A stretch of DNA of 64,000 nt from Diacronema lutheri (Eukaryota > Haptophyta > Pavlovophyceae > Pavlovales > Pavlovaceae): NCBI GenBank assembly GCA_019448385.1, contig JAGTXO010000010.1, positions 186,001-250,000 of the forward strand, read 5' to 3'. Below, one piece after another: positions 8,520 through 17,204 of the stretch. The notes beneath the pieces are model-generated. The model made no database searches, had not been told where the DNA came from, and worked only from the letters and a program-made list of their open reading frames with translations. The position numbers and the translations under genes were made by a program. Position 1 is the first letter of the stretch. Every line of letters begins with the position of its first letter.

Positions 8520-9351
8520 TCAGCGCCGCCCCACCCGGCCGCGGTACGGCGGAACGAGCGGCACCTCCGCCTCCCTCAGCCCGCCCCCCGCGTTCGAAAC
8601 GCCCGGGCGCTCCTCGTCCATTTGAAATGCCGCGCTCTCGGCGCCGCCCATCATGTCGCCCAACGCGCGTGGCCGTGCTGCGCCAGCGCCGACCAGCGGC
8701 GGCGCAGCGCCAGAGCACACGCCTCCGCGCGCGCGCGCGCCCGCGCTCATCAGCGCGAGGCGCTCTGGCGAGCGCACGATGGCGGAAATGGGCGCCCGCC
8801 CGCCGGGCACGAGCGCCGGGGCGCGCAGGTCGAACATGGCAGTCTCGCGCGGCGCGGCGCGGAAGCGCAGCTCGTACGGCGGCGCGGGCGTCGCGCTCGC
8901 GCCGCCATTGGAACAGCCGCTCTGCGCTGCCATCGTGGATCCGCAATGGCTGTCGTCGCCGCCATTGGAACAGCCGCTCTGCGCTGCCATCGTGGATCCG
9001 CAATGGCTGTCGTCGCCGCCATTGGAACAGCCGCTCTGCGCTGCCATCGTGGATCCGCAACGGCCGTCGTCGCCGCGCCACACGTCGTCGTCGTCGAGCG
9101 CGTCGGTCGCCTGCGCGCAGCCGACCGCGGCACGCACGCCGTGGAGGGCGACGCGCAGGCGGGCAAGGCGCAGGCAGGGCGACGCGCAGGCGGGCGACGC
9201 GCAGGCGGGCAAGGCGCAGGCAGGGCGACGCGCGCGGGGTTTCAGCGATGGTTGCCAGCCTTGGTGGCGAGCTGCGCGCGTCAATGGCACGAGCGAACTT
9301 CGGCGTGGCGACGAATAGAGCCGCGGCGAGGGTGGGTGGCTGTGCCGAGCG

Positions 9352-9382
<31 letters not shown>

Positions 9383-12300
9383 CCACCGCCCGCTGGCACG
9401 GGGCGCGTGGGGGGCGCGTGTCGCATGGCGCGGCGCGTTGCGGCGTGGCACGCGCGCGCACCGCCTCGGCCTCGCTGTCGAGCAGCGTCTTGCGAACGCT
9501 CGCGGCCAGCGCGGCGGTCTCGCCGCCAAGCACCTCCGCCGCGTCCGTGGCGGAACGCACAGCCGACGAGAGTTGAGCGCCTGCTCGCGCGCGCGGCGCG
9601 CGTGTGGTGTGCGGTGTGTGGCGTGCGCACCGCACGCGTTGGCGCCGCAGCACGCACGCGCGGCGGGCGCGCGCGCACACGCGCCGCCGGCGCGGCGCAG
9701 CGGCGCACCGGCGCCGAGCAGCGCGCGCGCGCGGCTCGACGCCTGTTGGGCCGCGCACAGCTGCGTCGTGGCGAGCAGGGCGGCGCGCAAAGAGGCGAGC
9801 GCGTCGTCCAACGCGTCCGCCGCGGGCTCCGACGGACGCACGCTGCGCGCGCCGTGGCCGCTCGTGGCGAGCTCAAGGCGCGCGCACAACCTCGCCCCCT
9901 CGCGCTGCCACAGGGCGACGACCGCCGCGCCGCACGCCCGTCCGTCCACGCGCGGCAGGGCGCCGGGCGCGCGCGCATGCCACAGCCCCGGCGCCCCCGC
10001 GTCGCCCGCGTCGCGCCCGCGCAGCCACTCGGCGCCTAGCGCGGGCGCGAGCCTGGCCGCAGCCTGCGCGTGCTCGTCCGCGCGATCGGACGCGCCGCCC
10101 GCCGCCGCGTGCACGCCCACCGCGCACGCGAGCGCCGCGCGCAGCGCGACGCGCAGCGCGCCGCCGAGGTCGCCGCCGTCGCTGCCGTCCGGTGCCGCTT
10201 CCGTCTGCGCGTCGCGCGCGCGTGGCCTCGGCTTCGGCACATCGCCGCCCTCGCGCGCGCTCGCGCGCGCATCGCCAACGTTCAGGCGAGCGAGCGCGCG
10301 CGCCTCGTCCGCGCGCGCTCTCTCGGCGCGGAGCAGCCGAGCGTTGTGCGTGGCGCGCGCGCGCGCCGCGCGCGCCGCCCACCTGCTGCACGCGAGCTCG
10401 AGCTGCGACGCTCGCATGGCCGACGCACGGACGCGCGGCGCGCTTGGGAGGACGCGACGCTCGAGCTCGCTGGTCGTGTGTGTGCCCCTCGCGCGCGCGG
10501 GCTGCGTGCCGCCGCCGCCGACGCGCCGCGCGGCGCGCGCGTGCGCGGCGCGGCGCGTGCCCTCTGCTGTGCGGGCAGCAATGGCGGCGGTGGCGATCCG
10601 ATCCTCGTCCGTCAGCTCGACGCCGTCGCTGCCGCTGCCGTCGTCGTCGCTGTCGGCGCCGACGCCGCCGACGCCATCGTCGCCGATGCCGCCGCAGACA
10701 GCGTCGCGGCCGCGCGCCGCACGCGCCTCGGCGGCCGAGCGCCGCTCGTCAGCCGCGGTCGGGGCAAGCTTCGCCGCCGCTGCCGCGTTCGCACTCGCCA
10801 AATCCGCCGCGGAAGCCGCCGCGCGCTCAGCCGCCTCCGCTGCGCGCACGCGCGCGCCCGCCTCCAACGCGCTGCACGCGCCCTGCCGTGGGCCGTCGAA
10901 GCTGATCGTCCCTAAAGTCAGCCATGGATTTCCACCGAGAGTAGGGCACCAGGTCCTGCATGAATGGGGGGGGGGGGGGGGGGGGGGGAGCTGTTGGCGC
11001 CGCATGCCGCGCGCGAGCGCGCGCGTCCGCGTCCGCGCGCGCGTCGGCCGCGGCGCACCGCGCCGCGTCCGCGTGCGCCACGGCCGCGTTTGCTTCGAGC
11101 GCTGTGCGCGCCGCCTCCGCCTCCGCCTCCGCCTCCGCCTCCGCCTCCGCCTCCGCCGTGCGCTCGGCTACGGTCGCCGCCTCCACGCGCGCACGGGCCG
11201 CACTGCCGCGCGCCAGCTGAGGCCACGCGGGCGCCGGCGCGCGCGCCGTACGCGCGCGCTCCACCGACGGCCACGCGCGCGGCGCGGCGCGCACGGACGC
11301 GGCGCGCTCGACGGCGGACGGAGCGCGGAGACCGGCCGTCCTCCGCTCGGCCGACGCGAGCGCCGCGCGCGTGGCCGTGGCCGCGACCGCCGTTGTGGCC
11401 GCGACCGCCGTGGGCGCACGAGCGTCGGCCTCGGAGAGCTCGTCGGCGGAGAAGGGCGGCGAATCGGCGCGTCGGGCATCCCGCCTCATGCGACTCGGCG
11501 GCGATCCGGGGCTCGCGCTCGTGGTCCGGTCGACGTGGCCACTGCACGTGTCGCGCGGCGGCGATGGCGACGAGCCGAGCGCGCCGCGCGAAGCGGCGCG
11601 TGGTGCGCGCGGCAGTGCGGCGCGGCGCAGAGCGTCGCGTGCATCGTCGTAGTGGTCGGCACGGCCGCTTCCGCCCAATGTCCCGACGTCGTCGCCCGCC
11701 GCGCTCGCGGCGAGCGCGGCGGCAAGCGCGCGCGCGCGCGCTGGCACGTCGAGCGCACGCAGAGCGCGCGCGCCGTCGCCTTCGAGCGCGTCCGCATCGT
11801 CGCCACGCTGCGCGCCACGCGCACCGGCGACGGTTCCGCTCGCGCGGTCGCGGTCGCGGCGGCCGTCGCCGCGCGTCCCCTCCGCTCCGCCGTCGACGAG
11901 GGCAAGCGCAGCGTCGGCGGCATGCAGCATCTCGCGCGCGGCGCGGAGCTCGGTGTCGAGCGCCTCACGCGCGCGCTGGCTCGCGAGCGCCGCGCGCGCC
12001 GTGCTGTCGCGCTCGTGGCGAGCGCGCCCGAGCCGCGCCGTCTCGCCGAGCGCGCGCGCCGCATCGTCAGCGCGCCCCTCGCGCTCGCGCGCAAGTTCGG
12101 CGTGCAGCGCGACGGCGTCGCGCTCTGCGTCGAGGCGGCGCGCGTCTGCCGACTTGGCCTGATCGCGCGCCTCCGAGAGCAGCGCGAGCAGCCGCGCGAC
12201 AAGCGGCTGCGTCACTTCGTCCTTCTCGGCTCGCAGCTCGTCAGCCTCGCGCCGCGCGTCCGCGAGCTGCGCCGTCGCGCGCTTGGCCACGTTAGCCGCG

Positions 12301-12782
12301 TTGGCCGCAATGCTGCTCATTGCCACGCGGCGCTGCGCAAGGCGCGCAAGCCAACGCTCGACCGAACCGAGCGCTGCGCCGTCGGGTACGCGCGCGTCAC
12401 GCGCGCCGCGCGCCGCCAAGCCGTCCGCCGATGCCGACGCGAAGGGCGTCGCGAGCGTGCCGTGCCGTGGGTGGTCGGCGGCGGCGTCAAAGTGGCCGGC
12501 GATAAGCTGCAACGCCTCGCGCATGCCAAGGAGGTGCTGGCAAATTGCGCGGTGCGCGCGCACGAGCGGCTCGACGGCAGCCGCGCCGAGCGTCTGCGCG
12601 TCCGCGTCGCCGTCGTCCGCGCCGTGCGCGAGCCGCGCCGCGTACGCCTCGTCGCAGCGCGCGACGGCCTGGCGCTGGCCATCCACGTGCGCGATCAGCT
12701 TGTCAACTGCCGCGCGCAGGCGTGACGTCTCGGCCACGCGCCGCGAGAGACGAGAGAGCGCCTCGTCGACGTTCATGATCAT
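8520..12782 (-). CDS. Large Ala/Arg-rich coiled-coil protein, four exons
   Basis: Exons that keep frame throughout are 12782-11059, 10955-9709, 9580-9462 and 9110-8520 (1,226 residues). Donors are GTGCGCC, GTGCGCC and GTGCGCG; acceptors are ATGCAG, GAGCAG and GCGCAG. The first about 300 residues are long amphipathic helices rich in Ala, Arg and Glu (SRLSRRVAETSRLRAAVDKL; ELRAAREMLHAADAAL). A Ser/Pro linker and an (EA)n run follow. The last exon encodes three exact-length 19-residue repeats. No catalytic domain is visible; a cytoskeletal or centrosomal scaffold is possible. Introns 1 and 3 contain long C or G tracts (10966-10988, 9352-9381), and intron 3 also holds a short minisatellite (about 9150-9235). 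The start may instead be the second ATG at 12776. Confidence 0.65.
8904..9074 (-). repeat. Three tandem 57-bp units in the coding sequence
   Basis: Units begin at 8904, 8961 and 9018. Because 57 bp is 19 codons, the array encodes three copies of a peptide around CGSTMAAQSGCSNGG in the last exon of the coiled-coil gene. The copies are nearly identical, with only the last few bases of the third differing, so the expansion is recent. Confidence 0.85.
9150..9235. repeat. Short interspersed repeats (GCGCAGGCGGGC-type) within an intron
   Basis: Blocks of GACGCGCAGGCGGGC and AAGGCGCAGGCAGGGC alternate twice. The array lies in inferred intron 3 (9111-9461) of the coiled-coil gene, beside a 30-nt C tract at 9352-9381. 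Confidence 0.6.
9352..9381. repeat. Poly-C tract (30 nt) in intron
   Basis: An uninterrupted run of C on the plus strand, G in the sense of the host gene, inside intron 3 of the coiled-coil gene. Confidence 0.95.
10966..10988. repeat. Poly-G tract (23 nt); poly-C in the sense of the host gene, next to a 3' splice site
   Basis: In the minus-strand sense this is a C23 run followed directly by ATTCATGCAG, the inferred acceptor of intron 1 of the coiled-coil gene. It therefore sits where a polypyrimidine tract is expected. Confidence 0.9.
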
Positions 12783-12942
12783 GTTCCACGTGAGAGCGCC
12801 ATGCTGGACGGTTCAAAAGTTCACAGTAAAAAATTGAAACGGCCACTCCCAGTCGCAGTCAAGACTCCGGAGCCAGAGCGAGTGACGCGCCCCTCTCGCG
12901 CGCGAGCCATGCCGCTCTGCACGCGCGCGCCCCCCTGCGGGC
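12783..12942. promoter_or_regulatory. Intergenic region with TTCAAA element, upstream of the coiled-coil gene
   Basis: 160 bp between the antenna gene 3' end and the coiled-coil start. It contains a locally AT-rich patch at 12811-12838 with TTCAAA at 12812-12817, 30 bp upstream of the minus-strand ATG, the same hexamer seen at other starts. Confidence 0.35.
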
Positions 12943-13852
12943 CTAATAGCCGAGGCCGAGCAGCGGGTGGTTGAAGATGAGGCTCTCGGCGACGAGGCCG
13001 GCAAAGCCCATCATGGCGAGGCGGCCGTTGTTCAGCTCGGCGAGCTGATAGCGCTTCCAGCCGAGGTCGTTGGCATCCATATACTCGCTCGCGCCGAGCA
13101 GGTCGCCCGGCTTGTAGTTGGGGTTCTTCTGAAGGATGAGCGAGAAGATCTCGACGACCGACACAAACGCCTGCGCGCCGAGACGTCGCACGCACGGTGC
13201 GCGCGTGTGGTGCCGACGGCATTGGCGGCGCGTTCTCGATGTCAGGAGCGTGCGGCGGCGTGTGGACGCAGGCCACGGCGCGCGGCCGTCACGAGGGGCC
13301 GCGCAGCAAGGCCGCGCCAGGCCCCGCTTCGCTCGCGCGCCGATCCGGCCGGCGCGCGAGAGAGAGAGCGGCGCCTGGGCGCGCACGCCGGCGCCGGGAT
13401 CACAGTCGCGGAGAAGCATCGCCGCGTCACCCCGCCTCCTCGCCCCACCCGGGCTGGGCGCGGCCACTGCTGCACTCGTTGCGCTCGGCGCGTCGCTGCG
13501 CGCGCACGATGATCTGGAACCAGGTGGCGCCCGGCATGTTGGCCGCGTCAGCGAGCGGCGTGGCGCCCGGCGCAATCTTCAGCCCGTCGATCAGCGGGTG
13601 GAAGCCCGACGCCGTCGTCATCCAGCCGAGGACCGCCCACATGGCCGTGCGGCCGTGCTTGAGCTCCGCCTCGCGCAGGTAGTTGACCTTCTCGGGGTTC
13701 TTCGCGAACCCGAGCGGGTCGAAGTAGCCGAGGGGCGCGCTCACACCAACCATATCCTTCACCGCGACCATCTTGGTCGCCGGCGCGCGCGCAGGCGCGC
13801 GGAGCGCCGGCCCGCTGAACGCGAGCGCCGTGGCGGTGAAGACGGCCCACAT
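12943..13852 (-). CDS. Fucoxanthin chlorophyll a/c-binding (light-harvesting) protein
   Basis: Two exons, 13852-13508 and 13170-12943, 190 residues, joined by a GTGCGC...GCGCAG intron of 337 bp. An ATG 12 bp upstream is also possible. The N-terminus (AVFTATALAFSGPALRAPA) is a signal peptide ending in an ASAFAP-like site, as in secondary red plastids. The mature protein has the LHC signatures: helix 1 EAELKHGRTAMWAVLGW with its Glu/Arg pair and His, and helix 3 YQLAELNNGRLAMMGFAG. Between them is the helix 2 region (FQIIV-AFVSVVEIFSLI), interrupted by the intron. LYHGAR-type marks of green-line LHCs are absent, so this is an FCP/LHCF-type antenna of the thylakoid. Length fits the family (about 190-210 residues). 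Confidence 0.93.
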
Positions 13853-13965
13853 TGCGTGTCTCAATGCCGAAATTAATGGCGCTCAAAAAGTCAAAACTGA
13901 CCCACCCCCAGAAAGCGCGGCTGGGCTGGAGACAGGGGCTGCCGAGCTGCGGCAAGAATGTGGTG

Positions 13966-14070
13966 AAGGGTGGCTTTCACTGTTTCACAGCGTGTGGCGA
14001 GCGCACGTCAGCCAAGGGTGGCTTTCACAGCGGACGGCAAGAAGTCGGTCAAGGGTGGCGCTGACAGCGG
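13966..14070 (-). promoter_or_regulatory. Three repeated GTGAAAGCCACCCTT-type motifs upstream of the antenna gene
   Basis: The plus strand reads AAGGGTGGCTTTCAC at 13966-13980 and again at 14016-14030 (reading within 14014-14030), with a variant AAGGGTGGCGCTGACAG at about 14051. In the antenna gene's orientation these lie about 115-200 bp upstream of its ATG, spaced 35-50 bp apart. They may be cis-elements of the antenna promoter. The other flank is the 3' end of the AKR gene (14137). Confidence 0.35.
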
Positions 14071-14136
14071 GCGGCACGCCGGCACCGGCTCGAGCGCGAG
14101 CGGGACAGCAGCCCCAGCGGCCCCGCCCGCGCGCGC

Positions 14137-15573
14137 CTAAAGCTCCGTCTTTGCCGCCCGCGCCGTTCCCGCCGCCGGCACCTCCGGCTCGGGCGGCCCG
14201 CGGTTCCACGGCGCGCGCGCGAGCCAGCGCAGGGCGCTCAGCTCGTCGAGCGCGTCACGCCCGATCGGCGTGTCGAGCGCGGCGGCGTTCTCGACCGCGT
14301 GTCGCCGCGTCGTCGCGCGCGTGAGCGCGCCGCCGCCCGTCTCGACAGCCCAGCGGAGCAACAGCTGCGCGGGCGTGACGTCCAGCCGTGCGGCGAGCGC
14401 GCGCACGCGCGCGTCGGCGAGTGGACGCGCGAGGCCGGGCCACGCGTTGAGCGTGCAGTACGCGACGAGGCTCGCGTTGCGCGCGACGCGCAGCTCGGCG
14501 AGCAGGTCGTCGCCGGCGTAGTCGGTGCTCCCGCCGTGCCGGTAGATCGAGTGCTTGTTCTGCACGACCGCCGGCGGCACCGTGAGCCCTGCTGCGTCGA
14601 GCGCGCGCAGCTCGCGCAGCCCAAAATTCGAGACGCCGAGCGACCGGACAAGGCCGTCAGCGCGCGCGGCCTCGAGCGAACGCCACGTGTCAGCGAGCAC
14701 GCGCGCGTCGGCGTGCGGGCCGTGCAGCATGTACAGGTCGACGTAATCAACGCCGAGCGCGCGGAGCGAGCGCTCGAGCGCCGCGCGCGCCTGCGGCCCG
14801 CCGTACGACGAGGCGAAGGACAGCTTCGTCGCGATGAAGAGCTCGGCACGCGGCACGCCCGAGTCGCGCAGCGCGCGGCCGACGTCTTCTTCGTTGGCGT
14901 AGTTCTCGGAGGTGTCGATGTGACGGAAGCCCACGTCGAGCGCCTGCCGCACCGCCGCGTACGCCGCCTCGCCCGTCAGCAGCCACGTGCCGAAGCCGAG
15001 CGGCGGCGCAGCATGGCCGTCGTTGAGCGCGAGCGAGCGCGAGCGATGGCGCGGCGCGCCGGCGGTGGGCGGCGCGCCAGCGGTGGGCGGCGCGCTCGCG
15101 CTTGCTGGCGGTAAAAGGGCGAGCGCGCTGGCGAGCTCGTCAGCGAGCGCGGGCAGGGCACGCATGATCTCGGCGGGCGCGGCCGGTGCGCGCAGCAGCG
15201 CCGCCTCGCGCGCGCCGAGCGCGCCATCCTCGCCGAGCCCGGCGGCAGCGCGCGCGATCTGCGCGTTGCGCAGCGCGATGAGGGCCACCTCCGCATAATT
15301 GATCGCGTCGCTCGCCGACGGCTCGCACGCGTCGCATGCCGCGCGGCACGCGTCGCGCATGAAGGCGGGGTTGCGCGCACACTCGCCCGCGCGCGCCCAG
15401 CCGGCGCAGTCAGCGGACGCGTCGGCGCAAAAGGCGGCGAGATGGGTGCGCAGCTCGGTGATCGCATCCTCCGCCGCACGCCGTGCCGCGGGCGCCGTCG
15501 CGCGGCGCAGCGCTTCGGGCGGCGGCGGCTCGAGCGCCAGCACGGCGAGCAGGAGGGCGCGCGCATGCGCCAT
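14137..15573 (-). CDS. Aldo/keto reductase with N-terminal ShKT domain
   Basis: 478 residues, a single exon, starting at 15573 with a short leader (MAHARALLLAVLAL). Residues 49-83 form a six-cysteine ShKT-type domain with core GWARAGEC, RNPAFM and CRAACDAC. A helical Ala-rich linker and an imperfect Pro/Thr/Gly repeat (APPTAGAPPTAG) follow. From about residue 195 there is an aldo/keto reductase: GFGTWLLTGE, catalytic Asp and Tyr in FRHIDTSENYANE, Lys in FIATKLSF, His in LYMLHGPH, plus SLGVSNFGLREL and the cofactor region. This is an NADPH-dependent carbonyl reductase fold with all four catalytic residues. ShKT modules are normally attached to secreted enzymes such as prolyl 4-hydroxylases, so this protein probably enters the secretory pathway. 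It is divergent from the reticulon gene with 67 bp between starts. Confidence 0.88.
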   Translation of the reverse strand: MAHARALLLAVLALEPPPPEALRRATAPAARRAAEDAITELRTHLAAFCADASADCAGWARAGECARNPAFMRDACRAACDACEPSASDAINYAEVALIALRNAQIARAAAGLGEDGALGAREAALLRAPAAPAEIMRALPALADELASALALLPPASASAPPTAGAPPTAGAPRHRSRSLALNDGHAAPPLGFGTWLLTGEAAYAAVRQALDVGFRHIDTSENYANEEDVGRALRDSGVPRAELFIATKLSFASSYGGPQARAALERSLRALGVDYVDLYMLHGPHADARVLADTWRSLEAARADGLVRSLGVSNFGLRELRALDAAGLTVPPAVVQNKHSIYRHGGSTDYAGDDLLAELRVARNASLVAYCTLNAWPGLARPLADARVRALAARLDVTPAQLLLRWAVETGGGALTRATTRRHAVENAAALDTPIGRDALDELSALRWLARAPWNRGPPEPEVPAAGTARAAKTEL

Positions 15574-15640
15574 CCTCCCCGCTGGCCGTTTCACTTCCAC
15601 CCGCTGGCCCGACAGGTCCCGCTTCAAACGAACGGCAGAA
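15574..15640. promoter_or_regulatory. 67-bp bidirectional spacer between AKR and reticulon genes
   Basis: The only DNA between two divergent start codons. It contains TTCAAA at 15623-15628, 12 bp before the reticulon ATG. No TATA box is visible. Confidence 0.45.
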
Positions 15641-16716
15641 ATGCCCGGCGTGCTGACGCCCAGCGCACGGAGCAACCGGCTCGTCGACTCGGCGGGCAAC
15701 GTGCGCACCAAAGAGCCGATCGAGCTCACGCCGACGTTCGCGTTCAGTCTCGAGGACGAACCGCCGCTGCACACCGAAGGCGCTGCCTCAACCGCCCCAC
15801 TCGCGCTGACGGATGCCGCCGACGCGCGCGGCGCGGTTACGTTCGCCAGCGGTGCGCGCGGCATGGCTGCTAGTGCCGTGCGCGCGCGCGCATGTGAGCG
15901 CGTCCGCGTGCACGTCCGCCCGCACCCGCGCGGCGCGCCCCGCCCACCTCGCGCGCGCGCGCAGTGCTCGACGTGCTCACGTGGCGCTCGTCTGCGTCGC
16001 TCCCCGCCTTCTGCGCGGCACACGTGCTGCTGCTCGCGGCCGCGTCGGCGAGCGCGACGGCGACGCTTACGTTCTGCGCCAAGCTCGTCGTCGCCGGCAT
16101 CGCGCTCGGCTTCGTGAGGCGGCACGTGCTCGGCGCCCCGCCGCAGCTCGGGCCAATCTCGGCGGACGAGATTGCCGCCGTCGCCGCGCGCTGCGAGTGG
16201 GCGGTCAACGCGGCGCTGCAGCTGGCAAACGCGGTGTTCACGGCGCAGGACCTGCGCTTGTCCATCCTTGTCGTCTGCTCGCTCTACGCGTACACCGTCG
16301 CCGCATCGCTCATGAGCGTCGGCACGATGGCGTACGTTACGTTTGCAGCCGCGTTTGGCGCGGCGCCGCTCCACAGGCTCGCGCACGCGCAGGTGCAGCA
16401 GGTGTGCGCGCACCGTGCCGCGTCGCGCTCGCGCCATGCTGCGCCGCGCGCCCGCCCGTCGCGCGACGCTCCCCGCCGACGTGGCCCCACGCGCGTGCGC
16501 ACGACCACGGGGCAGGCGCTCGCGTTCGCCGAGCGCGAGGCGGCGGCGCTCATACGCGCGCTGGGCTTCAAGCACGTGCTCGCGCTCACCGCTGCCGCGC
16601 TCGTCGGCTGGCCCCTCGTCGGTGCATGGACCAAGTTTGTCGCCTTGCTGCTCGTGCTGATGGCACTCACAATGAACGGGGCCTTGCCAAAGCAGAACCG
16701 TGAACGCTCCCTCTGA
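15641..16716 (+). CDS. Reticulon-like ER membrane protein
   Basis: Exons 15641-15872, 15965-16401 and 16516-16716 keep frame and give 289 residues. Residues 1-77 are a hydrophilic N-terminus. The reticulon homology domain follows: LDVLTWRSSASLPAFC (compare the family's 'dlLlWR' start), a long hydrophobic hairpin (HVLLLAAASASATATLTFCAK), a polar loop, and a second hairpin (LVVCSLYAYTVAASLMSV, then MAYVTFAAAFGAAPL). Reticulons wedge into ER membrane and stabilise tubules. The third exon adds another hydrophobic stretch (HVLALTAAALVGWPLVGAW) and a basic C-terminus. Intron 2 is 114 bp, a multiple of three with no in-frame stop, so retention would keep frame. Exon 1 to 2 splicing is phase 1 (A|GTGCCG). 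Family assignment rests on the hydrophobic pattern and the WR motif. Confidence 0.65.
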
Positions 16717-16964
16717 CGGTCTGACCATCCAGCGCGTCTAAAGCCGAGCCGCGTCACCGTCACCGACGCGCTCGTCGATTGGCCCGTGTCAGCGCACGGT
16801 GGGAAGGGGGGAGCAGCAATGTCGCGCCGCCATGCCTCCAAGCACGGCGGGAGCTCGCGCGAAACGCGGTCGCGGGCCTGGTGGACCACGGGCAGAGCGG
16901 CGCTGGCGGCGGCGCGGCGTCGTCTGCCACGATCGGCGCCTGCGCGACAACCCGAGGCGAGGAA

Positions 16965-17019
16965 GGAAGGCTGAAAGCGCCCCTTGAGACGGGGGCTCTT
17001 TCAGCCTTCCTCAAGGGGC
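16965..17019. repeat. Compound inverted repeat with two alternative hairpins
   Basis: GGAAGGCTGAAAG (16965-16977) pairs perfectly with CTTTCAGCCTTCC (16998-17010). Nested, GCCCCTTGAG (16979-16988) pairs perfectly with CTCAAGGGGC (17010-17019). The two stems are mutually exclusive. The structure lies between the convergent reticulon and phosphodiesterase genes, about 60 bp before the tRNA-like gene. Confidence 0.8.
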
Positions 17020-17081
17020 CCTTTCAGCGACATGCATTCTGATACCCTGATTTTCGCATAATCGCGTTGCTCTTGGTTCGC

Positions 17082-17155
17082 GCTCCCTTAGATTAGTGGT
17101 TTATATCACCCGTCCTACTAACGGGGGGTCGGTAGTTCGATCCTACCAGGGAGTA
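17082..17155 (+). tRNA. tRNA-like gene, anticodon reads TAC (Val) in the best cloverleaf
   Basis: A 74-nt cloverleaf folds well: acceptor GCTCCCT/AGGGAGT (one G-U pair), D-arm GAT/ATC with AGTGG, anticodon stem CCCGT/ACGGG, 5-nt variable loop, and a perfect T-arm GGTAG-TTCGATC-CTACC, then A73. A TTTTT run at 17157-17161 follows, as expected for RNA polymerase III termination. The anticodon loop CCTACTA places TAC at 34-36, but position 33 is C instead of the near-universal U, and 37 is T. It could be a decaying tRNA-Val, an atypical tRNA, or a tRNA-derived sequence. Internal A-box (TAGATTAGTGG) and B-box (GTTCGATCC) sequences are recognisable. Confidence 0.6.
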
Positions 17156-17204
17156 CTTTTTCTTTGTCTCCGCTCAGCGCGTCGCACGACGCCGCGCGAG
17201 ACGC

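Noticed and set aside
9150-9235. CRISPR-like regularity of short repeats
   Set aside because: Units and spacers are GC-slippage variants of each other, there are no unique spacers, and the DNA is a eukaryotic intron.
8481-12725. 1,414-codon open frame on the plus strand opposite the coiled-coil gene
   Set aside because: Its translation is Arg/Ala-rich with no domain, whereas the minus strand gives a frame-consistent four-exon coiled-coil protein. Long antisense frames are expected at this GC content.
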